64,000 nt of DNA from a candidate division BRC1 bacterium ADurb.Bin183 (GCA_002070185.1 MWCT01000014.1:1-64000); one strand, 5' to 3'; counted from the first letter of the stretch, positions 53,458 to 64,000 are shown. The notes: generated by a model from the letters alone, not told the origin. Translations and numbers: made by a program.

Positions 53458-54396
53458 CAATCGGGAGTCTGATACTTTAAAAGGGCGGGCGCGTTTTCGC
53501 CTTGCGCTCATAAGGGGCAAAAATTGCGCCGCAGCTTTGAAAAAACCCTTCGTTAAACGCAGGGGTTTTCCCGAGGCAACTTCCCCTAAAAGATGAAACG
53601 GAAGCATGAGGAAGTGTTGCGTCAGGAGCGGGATATCCGACAGGTTCAGCCATGTGAAAAAGAAATAATTGCGGGCGTTGATATTATTCAACCCCTTGCT
53701 GCCTAGCGCCTTAATCATCGAACCTTTGCCCAAGTGATAGGCGAGCGCGCGCGGTTCATAAAGCAGATTATATCCCGATTTTGCGGCGCGATATGAAAGG
53801 TCGTAATCCTCCCAGTAGCCGGGCTTATAAAGCGGGTCGAACCCTCCCAGATGCGCAAACACATCTTTGCGCAAAGCGCATGCGCCGCCTTGCGCAAAAA
53901 GGGTCGGCGCTGCTTCGAGCGAATCGGCATAATCCAGTTCAATCAACCCGCGGGAAAAATGTGCGGTCATGTTGAGATGATTGGGCGAGCCGTCTAACCA
54001 GTTCACCGTGCGGGCGCTGACGCCGAAGAGTTTTTTTTCTTTGTCGTTTTCAAAATGCTCCAAAAGCCGCCGTATGAAATCCTCTTTTGCCACAATGTCG
54101 TTATTCGCCAGAACAATAATCGGCGCCTTTGCCGCGGCAACGCCCCTGTTCACGCTTGCGCCAAAGCCTTTGTTTTGTTCATTGCGCAAAAGATGGATAT
54201 CGGGGAAGGTCTCGGCGATGATGCGCGGCGCGGCGTCGGTTGAGGCGTCGTCCACTACAATCATCTCAAAAGGCTTGCCATAAGCGCGCGCCGAGATAAG
54301 CAGCGAAGATATCCCCCGCGCCGCAAACTCCGCTCCGTTCCAATTCGGAATCACAATGCTGAATTCAGGCTTTGAAAAGTTTTCTTTACTCATCAT
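53449..54396 (-). CDS. Family 2 glycosyltransferase, rhamnosyltransferase-like
   Basis: This 315-residue GT-A enzyme begins FSIVIPNWNGAEFAARGISS, with VVDDASTDAAPRI, then NKGFGASVNRGVAAAKAPII and VLANNDI. GYWEDYDLSYRAAKSGYNLLYEP is the acceptor/ED-x-D box of the rhamnosyltransferase-like subgroup. Residues after 230 form helices that may touch the membrane. It should add a sugar to a lipid-linked glycan at the cytoplasmic face. It converges with the methyltransferase gene. Confidence 0.85.
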   Translation of the reverse strand: MMSKENFSKPEFSIVIPNWNGAEFAARGISSLLISARAYGKPFEMIVVDDASTDAAPRIIAETFPDIHLLRNEQNKGFGASVNRGVAAAKAPIIVLANNDIVAKEDFIRRLLEHFENDKEKKLFGVSARTVNWLDGSPNHLNMTAHFSRGLIELDYADSLEAAPTLFAQGGACALRKDVFAHLGGFDPLYKPGYWEDYDLSYRAAKSGYNLLYEPRALAYHLGKGSMIKALGSKGLNNINARNYFFFTWLNLSDIPLLTQHFLMLPFHLLGEVASGKPLRLTKGFFKAAAQFLPLMSARRKRARPFKVSDSRLLH

Positions 54397-54468
54397 AATC
54401 CATTATGCAAGTCTATCTTCCCTTAATATGTCAACTGCATACTAATTTCAATTTTTAGATTTTTGCCG

Positions 54469-56469
54469 ATGACTGAATTTATTCTTACAACCGAATACGC
54501 GCCGCAAGGAGATCAGCCTGCCGCCATAGATAAAATCTCGGCGGGAATCGAAAAAAACGAACGTTTCCAAACACTCCTCGGCGTGACGGGCAGCGGCAAG
54601 ACGTTCACTATGGCAAATGTCATTGCCCGATGCGGGCGCCCCGCCCTTGTGCTTGCTCCCAATAAAATCCTCGCCGCGCAACTCTTCCGCGAATTCAAAG
54701 ACCTCTTTCCCCAAAATGCCGTGCAATACTTTGTCAGCTACTACGACTACTACCAGCCGGAGGCGTATCTCCCCGTTACAGACACCTACATTGAAAAAGA
54801 TTCCGCCATCAACGAGGAACTGGATAAAATGCGCCTTGCCGCAACAAAAAATCTTCTTGAACGCCGCGATGTGATTATTGTCGCCAGCATCTCCTGCATC
54901 TATGGCATCGGCTCGCCGGATGACTACCGCGAAATGGTGCTTTTTCTGGAAAAAGATTCCCGCATCGAACGCAACAAACTCATGCGCCGCCTTGTGGAAT
55001 TGCAATACGCGCGCAACGATATAGACTTTTTCCGCGGCACATTCCGCGTGCGGGGCGATGTAGTGGACGTCTTCCCCGCTTATGAAAATAAAGTCGCCCT
55101 GCGTTTTGAATTCTTTGGAGACCGCATCGAAAGTATATGGGAAATTGACCCGCTTTTAGGCAAAAAAGAACGCCCCCTTCCGCGCGTGGCAATCTTTCCC
55201 ACATCGCACTACGTCATTGCCCGCCCCAAACTGGAGCGCGCCGTCGAGGCAATCCGCAGCGAACTCCGCGAACGTCTGCAAGAATTCCGCGCCGCCAATA
55301 AACTCCTTGAAGCCCAGCGTCTTGAACAACGCACGATGTTCGACCTTGAAATGATAGAGGAAATAGGTTATTGCTCCGGCATCGAAAATTATTCGCGCCA
55401 CCTCACAGGCAGAAACGCCGGCGAGCCGCCCTTTACGCTCCTCGATTTCTTCCCGCAGGATTACCTGCTCTTCATTGACGAAAGCCACCTTTCCATCCCG
55501 CAGGCGCACGGGATGTTCAAGGGCGACCGCTCGCGCAAGCAGACGCTTGTGGATTATGGATTCCGCCTGCCCTCCGCACTGGATAACCGCCCTTTGAAAT
55601 TTGATGAATTTGAACGCCGTTGGAATCAAGTAGTATTCGTTTCCGCCACGCCTGCTGATTATGAAATAAAAAAATCCGGCGGAGTTGTTGTGGAGCAAGT
55701 CATTCGCCCCACGGGACTCATAGACCCCGAAATCATCGTCCGCCCCGCATCCAATCAGGTGGACGACCTCCTCGGCGAAATCAGAAAACGCACGGAAGCG
55801 GGATTCCGCGTCCTTGTCACCGCCCTCACAAAACGCATGTCGGAGGAGCTTACGGATTACTATTGCGAGTTGGGCGTCCGCGCAAAATATATGCACTCGG
55901 AGATTGACACCATCGAACGCACCAAACTGCTGCGCGACCTGCGCAAAGGCGAATTCGATGTCCTCATCGGAATCAATCTCCTCCGCGAAGGGCTCGATTT
56001 GCCGGAGGTTTCGCTCGTGGCGGTGCTCGATGCGGATAAAGAAGGATTTCTGCGTTCTACCCGCTCGCTCATACAAGTTTGTGGACGCGCCGCGCGCAAC
56101 GTGGAAGGAACGGTTATCCTCTACGGCGACACGGTAACGGATTCTATGCGCATGACCATCGAGGAGACCAACCGCCGCCGCGCCATCCAGAATAAATTCA
56201 ACAAAGAACACGGACTCACGCCCGCCACTATCAAAAAAGCCATCACAGACATCCTTGAAAGCATCTATGAAAAAGATTACGTCACCGTTCCGCTGGATGA
56301 TAAAACCCTGCCCAAAGCGGAGTTCAAAGACCCCGTCAAAATGGCAAAGCATATCGAAACGCTGAAGGAAAAGATGTTTGAAGCGGCGCGCAAACTTGAA
56401 TTTGAAAAAGCCGCCCGCTATCGCGATGAACTGCTTATGCTGGAAGAAAAAATTGAAATAAATGAATAA
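54469..56469 (+). CDS. uvrB: Excinuclease ABC subunit B
   Basis: This 666-residue DNA damage helicase of the UvrABC repair system has the Walker [15 protein letters not shown], the beta-hairpin [15 protein letters not shown], the DEAD-like [13 protein letters not shown], the helicase motif [17 protein letters not shown] and the C-terminal UVR/UvrC-contact helix ([20 protein letters not shown]). ATG 54469 fits the family start; a TTG two codons earlier is less likely. It stands alone on the plus strand. Confidence 0.97.
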   Translation: MTEFILTTEYAPQGDQPAAIDKISAGIEKNERFQTLLGVTGSGKTFTMANVIARCGRPALVLAPNKILAAQLFREFKDLFPQNAVQYFVSYYDYYQPEAYLPVTDTYIEKDSAINEELDKMRLAATKNLLERRDVIIVASISCIYGIGSPDDYREMVLFLEKDSRIERNKLMRRLVELQYARNDIDFFRGTFRVRGDVVDVFPAYENKVALRFEFFGDRIESIWEIDPLLGKKERPLPRVAIFPTSHYVIARPKLERAVEAIRSELRERLQEFRAANKLLEAQRLEQRTMFDLEMIEEIGYCSGIENYSRHLTGRNAGEPPFTLLDFFPQDYLLFIDESHLSIPQAHGMFKGDRSRKQTLVDYGFRLPSALDNRPLKFDEFERRWNQVVFVSATPADYEIKKSGGVVVEQVIRPTGLIDPEIIVRPASNQVDDLLGEIRKRTEAGFRVLVTALTKRMSEELTDYYCELGVRAKYMHSEIDTIERTKLLRDLRKGEFDVLIGINLLREGLDLPEVSLVAVLDADKEGFLRSTRSLIQVCGRAARNVEGTVILYGDTVTDSMRMTIEETNRRRAIQNKFNKEHGLTPATIKKAITDILESIYEKDYVTVPLDDKTLPKAEFKDPVKMAKHIETLKEKMFEAARKLEFEKAARYRDELLMLEEKIEINE

Positions 56470-56478
56470 TACGGGAGA

Positions 56479-57585
56479 TTACCCCGCGCCATACTCCCCA
56501 ATGGCAAACCGATAAAAATCATCATACACATTCCGCTCGCGCGGATCCGGGTGGCGCGCCATCCGGTGCATGTCGTTCATGCCGGTGAACCATGCGCATG
56601 CGGAGTCTTTCATATAGCCGAATTTCACCCCGCCATCCAGATAATTTTTGACGCGCTTGTATTTTTCTTTGCCGACGCCGACAGTTTGATCAATCTCCAA
56701 ATAATACTCCATCTCAATCCCGCCGCCGCGCGCCCGCGCCGCATCCGCCGCCGTTTGCACATCTTTTAGCCAAGGATAAAAAATATGGTTCGGCTGCAAA
56801 AAGGCGCAATCAAAATATAAATCACGCGAGTTGCTCATGATGGTGATATTGTATGTGCTGAAAAAAGGTATCCAGAAAAAACGCATCCCGCGGCTGCGTA
56901 AATGTTTGTAAAATTCCTTGATAACCCAATGGTCGTCCACATCCCACGAATAATGAAGCGATTCATAAATCCAGTAAAATCCCAAAAGATTCAGATTAGC
57001 AAACTTTCCTTTTTTGAAACGAGCAACCGCTTCGTCCGCAAGCCAACGGCAGGCTTCCAGCCGCTGCTCGCTTGCATGCATCAAGTTCTGCCCGATGATG
57101 GAAAAGTTTAACTCGGTCTTTCCGCCGCCCGCCTTTCCAAAACGCGCCTGATTGTGATGCGGATAAGGGACGCTGATGACAAGATTGCGCTTGAAAGGCG
57201 GCGCACCTTTCATCGCCGTTTTCATGCCTGCAATGCACTCATCAAGCCGCGCCACAAGTCCGTCCTTGCTGAAAAAACCGTCCAGATAATCTGACCAGTC
57301 TTTGACGGTCGCCGGATTGGACGACGGGACGGCAAAGAAATCGCCCCCGCCGCAGCGCGTTGTCCCCATATTGAAATCATAATAGAGCATATTGCCAGAA
57401 GGCGCGCGACCGCTGACTATCAGAAACGAATCATAAAACCAGCCGTCCGGTTTGCCCTTTGGATTGATATGCGCAACGTAGTATTTCAGTTCCTCGCTCG
57501 TGATATGAGCATGCGGTTCCCATGAGATGATTTCAAGATGGCGCAAAAAATTGAAATCTGGTTGATTGGGGGGAAAGTAAGGCAT
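56479..57585 (-). CDS. DUF4855-family glycoside-hydrolase-like protein
   Basis: This 368-residue protein of the DUF4855 group is a TIM-barrel-like family near glycoside hydrolases. Visible blocks are GWFYDSFLIVSGRAPSG, LLGFYWIYESLHYSWDVDDH, FFWIPFFSTYNIT and EMEYYLEID, the acidic ones fitting an active site. No signal peptide is seen. Substrate unknown. A ribosome site AAGGAAA precedes the ATG. It converges on uvrB with a gap of nine bases and follows valS on the same strand. Confidence 0.75.
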   Translation of the reverse strand: MPYFPPNQPDFNFLRHLEIISWEPHAHITSEELKYYVAHINPKGKPDGWFYDSFLIVSGRAPSGNMLYYDFNMGTTRCGGGDFFAVPSSNPATVKDWSDYLDGFFSKDGLVARLDECIAGMKTAMKGAPPFKRNLVISVPYPHHNQARFGKAGGGKTELNFSIIGQNLMHASEQRLEACRWLADEAVARFKKGKFANLNLLGFYWIYESLHYSWDVDDHWVIKEFYKHLRSRGMRFFWIPFFSTYNITIMSNSRDLYFDCAFLQPNHIFYPWLKDVQTAADAARARGGGIEMEYYLEIDQTVGVGKEKYKRVKNYLDGGVKFGYMKDSACAWFTGMNDMHRMARHPDPRERNVYDDFYRFAIGEYGAG

Positions 57586-57691
57586 GATATTTCCTTTTGA
57601 GAGATAATAGAAAATGCGCCGCGCTCGCCATTGCCTCGCGGCAGCAAGCGCTCAACCCCGCCGGCGCGATACCGCCGCCGCGCAGTTCCTA

Positions 57692-60433
57692 TCAAGTGCA
57701 GCGCGCAAAAGAAGCGGCTTCTGCAATCCGCTCCTCGATATGTTTTCTCTCGGCGCGGGCGTGCTCAAGGCGCTCGCGGGTCTTTGCCACAACATCCGCC
57801 GGCGCCTTGCTGATGTAACCCTCGTTGGATATTTTCGCTTCCAGACTCGCCAACTCTTTCAAAACCTTTTCCAGCTCTTTTTGCAGCCGCTTTGCCTCCT
57901 CGCGGCGCAAATCATCCGGCAGCACAACCGCGACCGTGATGCCCTGAACCACAGCGGACGATGTGAACGAGCCTGCCGGCGGCGCGTCGCCGATATTCAA
58001 CGATTTGATATTCAGCAGGCTTGCCATGAGAGGCGTGTTCTTCCTCAATGAATCAAGCGCCGCCGTCTCTTCGCCGCTGATGAAAATATCGGTAGCAGCG
58101 CCGGGAGGAACGTTCATCTCGCCGCGGATATTCCGCACCGTGTAAATCGTCTCCTGCACAAGCCCGATCTCTTTTTCCACCGCTTCGTCAATAAATCGTT
58201 CCGTAATCGTTTGCTGCCATGGAGCGACCATGATGGAAGGATGCGCAATATACGAAACAAAATGAGCCGCCAATCCTTTTGGCTGATTTGCCGGCGTCCC
58301 ATAACGCCCTTTTAACTTCTGCCAGATTTCCTCCGTGAGAAAGGGGATTATCGGATGAAGCAGGCGGAGCGTGCCTTCCAACAGGAATATCAAAATGCGC
58401 TGCGTGTTCTTGCGCTGCTTTGATACCGCCTCATCTTTGTTGTGCAACACCTGCTTGCTGAATTCGATGAACCAGTCGCAATACTGATGCCAGATAAAAT
58501 GATAAAGTATGTTGACCGCCTGATCAAAATTGTAGTCGTCAAAGGCGGCGTCCACATCGCGCGCCGTTTTCGCAAAGAGAGAAAGTATCCAGCGATCCTG
58601 CGCCGTAAGGAGTTCTTCATCCAGACCCGCCGCCAATTCATCTGCCGTCAAGTCTTCTGTATTGGCAAGGATGAAGCGCGAGGCGTTCCAGAGTTTGTTC
58701 ATAAAGTTGCGGTAGCCCATGAACCGCTCTTCGGAAAGATATAGATTGCGCCCCTTGATGGCATAAGCGCAAAGCGTCATCCGCAAAGCGTCCGCCCCGT
58801 ATTTCTCAATCATCTCAAGCGGATCTATCACATTGCCCAGCGATTTGCTCATCTTCTTTTTCGTTTTTTCATCAAAGACCATCGCATGGATGTAAACATC
58901 GCGGAACGGAACATCATTCATAAACTTGATGCCCATCATTATCATGCGGGCAACCCAGAAGAAAAGAATCTCATGCGCAGTCACAAGCACGCTTGTCGGA
59001 TAGAACACATCAAGGTCTTTTGTCTTTTCAGGCCAGCCGAGCGTGGAAAAGGGCCAAAGAGCCGAGGAGAACCACGTGTCGAGCACATCAGGGTCTTGCG
59101 TTAGGTTAGCGCTGCCGCATTTGGAGCATTTATCCGGCGCGCCCTCTGCCGTCACCTCGATATTGCCGCAATCGCCGCAAGTCCATGCGGGGATGCGGTG
59201 TCCCCACCAAAGCTGCCGCGAGATACACCAGTCGCGCACGTTGCGCATCCAATGGAAATAAGTATTCTGCCACGAGGGCGGGACAAAGCGCGTGCGCCCT
59301 TGTTCCACCGCCTCAATGGCGGGCGCCGCAAGGTCTTTCATCCGCACAAACCACTGCTCGGACACATACGGCTCGATTGTCGTGTCGCATCGGTAGCAAT
59401 GCCCCACGCTGTGATGATAGTCTTCCGTTTTTTCAAGGAGACCCGCCGCCTCAAGGTCGCTCACAATCATCTTGCGGCAGTCGTAGCGGAGCATGCCGCT
59501 GTAAGGACCGCCGTTCTCATTGATGCGCCCGTCCGGATGCATAATATTTATTTCGGGCAGATGGTGCTTTTTGCCCATGGCATAATCGTTAGGGTCGTGC
59601 GCTGGCGTCACCTTCACCATGCCGGTGCCGAATTCCTTGTCCACCATTGAATCGGCAAAGATGCGCAAAGGACGGTTTAAGAATGGGAGAATGGCTTCCT
59701 TTCCCACAAGGTCTTTGTAACGCTCATCATCCGGATTCACCGCCACGCCCGTGTCGCCAAGCATAGTTTCCGGACGCGTTGTCGCTACCGTGCAAAAACG
59801 CCCGGGCATATCCTTCACCGGATATTTGATATACCAAAGATGTCCTTTGGTGTCCTTATAATCCACCTCGTCATCGGCAAGGGCGGTGTGGCAGCGCGGG
59901 CACCAGTTGATGATGTAGCTGCCTTTATAGACAAGCCCTTCATCATACAATTTTTTGAACACGGTGCGGACGGCGCGGGAAAGCCCTTCGTCCAATGTGA
60001 AACGCGTGCGCTCCCAGTCGCAGCTGCAACCGAGCCGTTTGAGCTGTTGGATGATTGCTCCGCCTTTTTCCTTGCGCCACTGCCAGACCCTTTCCAAAAA
60101 AGCCTCGCGCCCCAGGTCCTCTTTGCGCTTGTGCTCTTTTTTCAATTCGCGCTCAACAACGTTTTGCGTGGCTATGCCGGCATGGTCGGTTCCCGGAACC
60201 CAGAGCGTGGAAAAACCTTGCATCCTTTTGCGTCGGATAAGCACATCCTGAAGCGTGTTGTTGAGCCCGTGCCCCATGTGGAGAATGCCGGTAATATTAG
60301 GCGGGGGGATCACAATGGTAAAGGGAGGTTTTTGTGCGGTTTCATCGGCATGGAAATACCCGCAGTTTTCCCACTCGGCATACCATCGGGTTTCAATCTC
60401 CGACGGTTCGTAACGAGTTCCGATATCTGACAT
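57692..60433 (-). CDS. valS: Valyl-tRNA synthetase
   Basis: This 913-residue class I synthetase charges tRNA-Val. The HIGH motif is in PPPNITGILHMGHGL, KMSKS in KKKMSKSLGN. Zinc-binding CGDCG then CSKCG lie in the middle, and an editing domain (TVATTRPETMLGDTGVAVN) precedes them. The C-terminal helical arm (about 840-913) is the usual tRNA-binding coiled coil. AAGGAG lies five bases before the ATG. It starts two bases after the accA stop, so they form one transcript. Confidence 0.97.
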   Translation of the reverse strand: MSDIGTRYEPSEIETRWYAEWENCGYFHADETAQKPPFTIVIPPPNITGILHMGHGLNNTLQDVLIRRKRMQGFSTLWVPGTDHAGIATQNVVERELKKEHKRKEDLGREAFLERVWQWRKEKGGAIIQQLKRLGCSCDWERTRFTLDEGLSRAVRTVFKKLYDEGLVYKGSYIINWCPRCHTALADDEVDYKDTKGHLWYIKYPVKDMPGRFCTVATTRPETMLGDTGVAVNPDDERYKDLVGKEAILPFLNRPLRIFADSMVDKEFGTGMVKVTPAHDPNDYAMGKKHHLPEINIMHPDGRINENGGPYSGMLRYDCRKMIVSDLEAAGLLEKTEDYHHSVGHCYRCDTTIEPYVSEQWFVRMKDLAAPAIEAVEQGRTRFVPPSWQNTYFHWMRNVRDWCISRQLWWGHRIPAWTCGDCGNIEVTAEGAPDKCSKCGSANLTQDPDVLDTWFSSALWPFSTLGWPEKTKDLDVFYPTSVLVTAHEILFFWVARMIMMGIKFMNDVPFRDVYIHAMVFDEKTKKKMSKSLGNVIDPLEMIEKYGADALRMTLCAYAIKGRNLYLSEERFMGYRNFMNKLWNASRFILANTEDLTADELAAGLDEELLTAQDRWILSLFAKTARDVDAAFDDYNFDQAVNILYHFIWHQYCDWFIEFSKQVLHNKDEAVSKQRKNTQRILIFLLEGTLRLLHPIIPFLTEEIWQKLKGRYGTPANQPKGLAAHFVSYIAHPSIMVAPWQQTITERFIDEAVEKEIGLVQETIYTVRNIRGEMNVPPGAATDIFISGEETAALDSLRKNTPLMASLLNIKSLNIGDAPPAGSFTSSAVVQGITVAVVLPDDLRREEAKRLQKELEKVLKELASLEAKISNEGYISKAPADVVAKTRERLEHARAERKHIEERIAEAASFARCT

Positions 60434-60435
60434 TT

Positions 60436-61398
60436 TTACTCCTTTGTATCTTCCACAAAGACGCCCATCTCCCTGTATTTGAGGGCGCGCTGGTTGAGCA
60501 AGTCCGGAACGGGGAGGGGGGTAAGACGCTCGAGGTATTTGGCGATATAAGCGCGGACGTTTTCGTATGTTGCGGCGGGATCTCGGTGGGCGCCGCCCAG
60601 CGGTTCGGGAATCGTTTCGTCAATCACCTTCAAATCCAAAAGATCCGTCGCAGTCAGTTTAAGCGCCTCAGCGGAACGCGCCGCCATGGCTCGATCTCGC
60701 CAAAGAATGGAGGCGCAACCTTCCGGCGAGATGACGCAATACCAAGCGTTTTCCAGCATCAGCACAACATCGCCGACGCCGATGCCGAGCGCGCCGCCGC
60801 TGGCGCCCTCGCCGATGATAATCACTATGATGGGAACTTCGATGGTGAACATATCGCGGATGTTGCGCGCGATGGCTTCCGCCTGTCCGCGCTCCTCCGC
60901 GCCAATGCCCGGATAAGCGCCCGGCGTATCAATAAAAATGATGATCGGCAGATTGAATTTTTCCCCCGTGCGCATCAGGCGCATCGCCTTGCGGTATCCC
61001 TCCGGATGCATCATGCCGAAATTACGGGCGAGATTTTCCTTTGTGTCCTTGCCTTTTTGCTGACCAATAATAGCAACCGGACGCTCCCCAAAATGCCCGA
61101 AACCCGTGACCACCGCCTTATCGTCCGAAAAGTTGCGGTCGCCGTGAACCTCCGTCCAATTAGTAAAGATCGCCTTGATGAAATCCAGCGAATGAGGGCG
61201 AGCCATGTGGCGCGCCAGCTGAACCCGCTGCCAAGGCGTCAGGTTGCCGTATATCTGAACTTTTAACTCATGGAGCGATTTCTCCAGTTCGGTTATCTTC
61301 CGGGATATTTTAGGATTCGATTTCTGCGACGTCAAATCCTCAATCTGACGCTCGACTTCAAGAATCGGTTTCTCAAAATCAAAAGTTGCCAACCCCAT
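60436..61398 (-). CDS. accA: Acetyl-CoA carboxylase carboxyltransferase subunit alpha
   Basis: This 320-residue subunit, with AccD, moves CO2 from biotin to acetyl-CoA in the first step of fatty acid synthesis. Clear blocks are VQLARHMARPHSLDFI, GFGHFGERPVAIIGQQKGKD and FIDTPGAYPGIGAEERGQAEAIA, with VIGEGASGGALGIGVGD in the core. ATG 61398 has GAGGGGG upstream and fits the family start; a longer frame adds six residues. AccD is not in the window. It is cotranscribed with valS. Confidence 0.96.
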   Translation of the reverse strand: MGLATFDFEKPILEVERQIEDLTSQKSNPKISRKITELEKSLHELKVQIYGNLTPWQRVQLARHMARPHSLDFIKAIFTNWTEVHGDRNFSDDKAVVTGFGHFGERPVAIIGQQKGKDTKENLARNFGMMHPEGYRKAMRLMRTGEKFNLPIIIFIDTPGAYPGIGAEERGQAEAIARNIRDMFTIEVPIIVIIIGEGASGGALGIGVGDVVLMLENAWYCVISPEGCASILWRDRAMAARSAEALKLTATDLLDLKVIDETIPEPLGGAHRDPAATYENVRAYIAKYLERLTPLPVPDLLNQRALKYREMGVFVEDTKE

Positions 61399-61671
61399 AA
61401 TACAACACCCCCTCAAATTTGCGGAAAGGAATATTTCAATTAAATTATCCGCCGAATAAATGTTTCCCTGATATATTTAACCCATTTAACCATGCAAGCC
61501 CAAATTTCAAATCAACAAAAATAAAGAATACTTATTAAGATAAAAACACTTGCGCTGGATTTATAATTTGTAGGACAATCTAACTTAATCTTTGGCAAAG
61601 TTATTAACGTCCTGTGTATGATTTGATGGGGTTTTTGCTCACCCTTCTTCAAATTGCGTGAGAGGCGAATC
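61399..61671. other. Intergenic region between divergent accA and sensor genes
   Basis: About 270 AT-rich bases that must carry the promoters of accA-valS and of the sensor gene. No clear box pair or RNA gene is visible. Confidence 0.35.
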
Positions 61672-64000
61672 ATGGCAAAAGTTTCAAAAAAAAACATAGA
61701 CACAAAAAAAGAAAATAAATCCCTTGCGAACGATTCCGAGAAACTGCCTCCCGCAGATATTGAAAAACAGATTCTCAAAGCCTTTTGGGAAAATGACGAC
61801 GCCATTGATGAACTCGTCAATAAAACGCACTCTGTTTATTGGAAGGTGGACGCAAACCTGTGTATGACCCATGTTGCCGGCAAGGGGCTTATTGTTATGG
61901 AAGGAATCGAACAAGCCCGCCCCGGCATAAAACTTCAGGATTTCATTAAATCATCCGACATCAACCATCCCACCATCCAGCACCATCTCAGCGCACTGAA
62001 AGGCAATTCAGGTCGTTATTATGCCGCTGTTGGCGGAAGAATTATTGATGTTTATCTTGAACCGATTTTTGATGGGCAGGGCAAAGTCGCGGGAGTAAAA
62101 GGGTTATTTTTCGATATTACCGAGCGCAGCCGGCACCATTTAGCAGGGGAGACACTCCCTACAACCATCACAATAAAAGGCATTCCTACCCCTTCCTATA
62201 TCTGGGAAAAGTCCGGCGATGATTTCATTCTCAAAGAATTTAACGACGCGGCTTATACTATCACGCACGGAACTATAGTAAAAGCCAGAAATGCTCGCTT
62301 GCGGGATTTGTATAAAGAAAAGCCCGAATTGATTGAAGATATCGAATATTGTTATAATTTCAAAAACAGTTTTCAAAAACCTGTTGAATACGTTTTTATT
62401 CACACAGGCGAAAAACACTTTCTCAACGTTACTTACACCTTTGTTCCTTCCAACATTGTGGCAGTTCACACAGAAGATATTACCGAGCGTAAAAAAGCCG
62501 AAGAAGAATTAAAACGAATCCGCCAGATGTATCATCAGGCAATCAGCAACGCCAAAGGCATCGCTTATTTTTTCAAATATTCCAATATGACGTATGAGTT
62601 TTTTGAAGAAGACGGCGAAAAACTCCTTGGCATCCCCACCAAAGGTCTGACCTGTCCCAAATTCAACGCCATGATTTTGGAGCGCGAAATCTTCGAACCC
62701 GAATATTGCGTTATTGCCGAGCCGTGCGAAGAGCATGTCCATCTCAAAGGCGCAAAGCGCTATGTGGCTAATTACCGCATCAAAACCGCCGAAGAAGAAG
62801 ATAAATGGCTCATGGACTGCGCTGTCGGCATCCGCGACACTTTCAGCGAGGAACTCATCGGCTCTCTGGGGATATTATTCGAGATCTCGGATAGAAAACG
62901 GCTGGAACTGGAACGCGAAGCGCTTCAACGCATCGCAGAAGGTTTGACCACTATACTTGATTTCAAAACTATGGGCTCTTTTCTGGCGGAGGAATTCAGC
63001 AAAACCTTTCGCCATGAGGCTTTTCTATTCACCATGTTCCACGATGATAAAAACGAATTTATCAGCATCTATGAAGAAGACACCCCAGAAGGCGCAAAAA
63101 AGCCGGTCAAATTCGAACCCGGCAGGATAAACAAATTCAGCAAACACAACCCATTTATGCGCGACCTTAAAACAACGCTGGTTAATCGCAAAGGGGCTCA
63201 ACTCAAAACTGACCTGTCCATGTTTGGTTGCAAAGAGCGCATTTCCCGTTCCAGTGTGTTTGCCCCGCTCGTCTGGGAAAATCGCTTGATTGGGCTTTTA
63301 TCAGTTCAGAGCTATACCCCAGGGAAATATGGAGAACGCGACATTCGCCTCATGCGCGGTATTGCAGAACTTTGTGCGGGCGCCGCAGCGCGCATCAAGG
63401 TTATCGAAGCCATCCGCATCAAAGACCGAGCCATGGAGTCTTCCATCAACGCCATGCTCATCGCCGACCTTGAAGGCAGGATTACATATGTCAACTCATC
63501 CTTCCTGATGATGTGGAATTATGACGATCCCAAAGAGGTCTTGGGGAAAAAGGTCTCCTCCCTTTGGAACAAAGAAAAAGAATGGCAGGCGGCGCTTCAA
63601 AAAATGACAGAGCAGGGCGGCTGGCGAGGCGACCTTTCGGCGCAGACAAGAGATGGGCACGTTCTGGACGCTCAGATTTCCCTCAGCGATATCAGGGACG
63701 CCGCAGGCAAAAGCATCTGCCTTCTGTGTTCCGTTGTTGATGTGACCGGTCATAACCTGCTCAAAAAAGCGCTGACGATGGCGGAGTTCTCCATCGAGCA
63801 TGTAATGGACGGCGTGCTGTGGATTGATCCAACCAGCCGCATCATGTATGCAAACAAAGCCATCTGCCATATTTTGGGATATACTCTCGAAGAATTGATG
63901 AATCTTTCCATTAGCGATATTAACCCATCGTTCCCAATGAAAAAATGGGGGGCTCACTAGAAGGAAACACAAAAAAAGAAACATATGGTTTTTGAGACCG
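61672..64000 (+). pseudogene. Multi-PAS/GAF sensor protein, interrupted by an in-frame amber codon and running off the right edge
   Basis: From ATG 61672 (GAGAGG six bases upstream) 762 codons are open: about 30 linker residues, PAS-like domains near 40-140, 150-285 and 290-430, a GAF domain near 430-590 (LTTILDFKTMGSFLAEEF), a PAS near 595-700 and a last PAS from about 710 (ILGYTLEELMNLSISDINPS). At 63958-63960 TAG stands where this PAS family has Trp (motif E/A-H-W). The same frame then continues KETQKKKHMVFET to the window end, as the family would. A kinase or other output domain is expected to the right but is unseen. The stop is probably a nonsense mutation. Confidence 0.75.

Noticed and set aside
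63958..63960. Genome-wide TAG recoding
   Set aside because: malQ and the 52.3-kb methyltransferase gene both end in TAG at the expected place, so TAG is a normal stop here.
63940..64000. Frameshift at the G6 run as cause of the stop in the sensor gene
   Set aside because: The original frame continues with PAS-like residues after TAG, so a single base substitution explains the stop better.

Overview
The window reads as one contig piece of a Gram-negative-type bacterial chromosome, roughly half G+C, with dense short-gap gene packing, good Shine-Dalgarno sites and code 11 usage. The LPS-type sugar transferases (a waaF-like heptosyltransferase, WaaE-like GT2, O-antigen-ligase-like proteins), many large GT-C membrane glycosyltransferases, secreted proteins with a YQGQL-type N-terminal domain, GHL10 and DUF4855 proteins, and a fused homocysteine methyltransferase/methylenetetrahydrofolate reductase suggest an uncultured environmental lineage of the Hydrogenedentota/Sumerlaeota/Omnitrophota kind. 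That placement is inference; no rRNA gene is present to settle it.

Layout. 1-2 kb: a secreted repeat protein ending in an S74-like self-cleaving domain runs off the left edge. 2.3-15.5 kb: a radical SAM/DUF2344 fusion, then an envelope-sugar block (three GT-C membrane proteins, one with a PA14 domain, a GT4, a GHL10 hydrolase, a large PPC/FN3 secreted protein). 15.7-21.7 kb: tRNA-Pro, a small exporter, OsmC, a NagX-type acyltransferase, a HAD protein, and a GT2-waaF pair. 21.7-24.7 kb: a clearly AT-rich two-gene cassette (winged-helix-like protein plus a MORC/HSP90-like GHKL ATPase with an Ig-like C-terminal region) inserted directly before the GT2 gene; this is the best candidate for an undescribed, possibly defensive, system. 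24.8-30 kb: thioredoxin reductase, an amidase-fold protein that has lost its catalytic residues, a second YQGQL protein, tRNA-Ala, and a GKRP/MurQ-like double-SIS protein. 30-40.7 kb: O-antigen-ligase/TPR proteins, the methionine/folate fusion enzyme, a GT-C/TPR protein, and a DUF4143 ATPase preceded by a striking palindromic operator, then engB.

40.6-45.3 kb, on the minus strand, is the classic rpsB-tsf-pyrH-frr-uppS-cdsA block, the translation and lipid-carrier core. It is followed by an AT-rich DNA methyltransferase remnant cut by an IS3-family element (46-47.4 kb). 47.5-61.4 kb holds malQ, a lipoprotein, thioredoxin, another GT-C protein with a methyltransferase and a GT2, uvrB, a DUF4855 protein, and an accA-valS pair. 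The window ends in a multi-PAS/GAF sensor gene interrupted by an in-frame amber codon in place of a conserved Trp.

The genes fit together as an organism that invests heavily in surface glycans and secreted beta-sandwich proteins: undecaprenyl carrier synthesis (uppS), phospholipid activation (cdsA), GT-C and GT2/GT4 transferases, polymerising ligases and secreted hydrolases. Foreign DNA is seen at two places, the 21.7-24.7 kb cassette and the 45.5-47.4 kb methyltransferase/IS scar.
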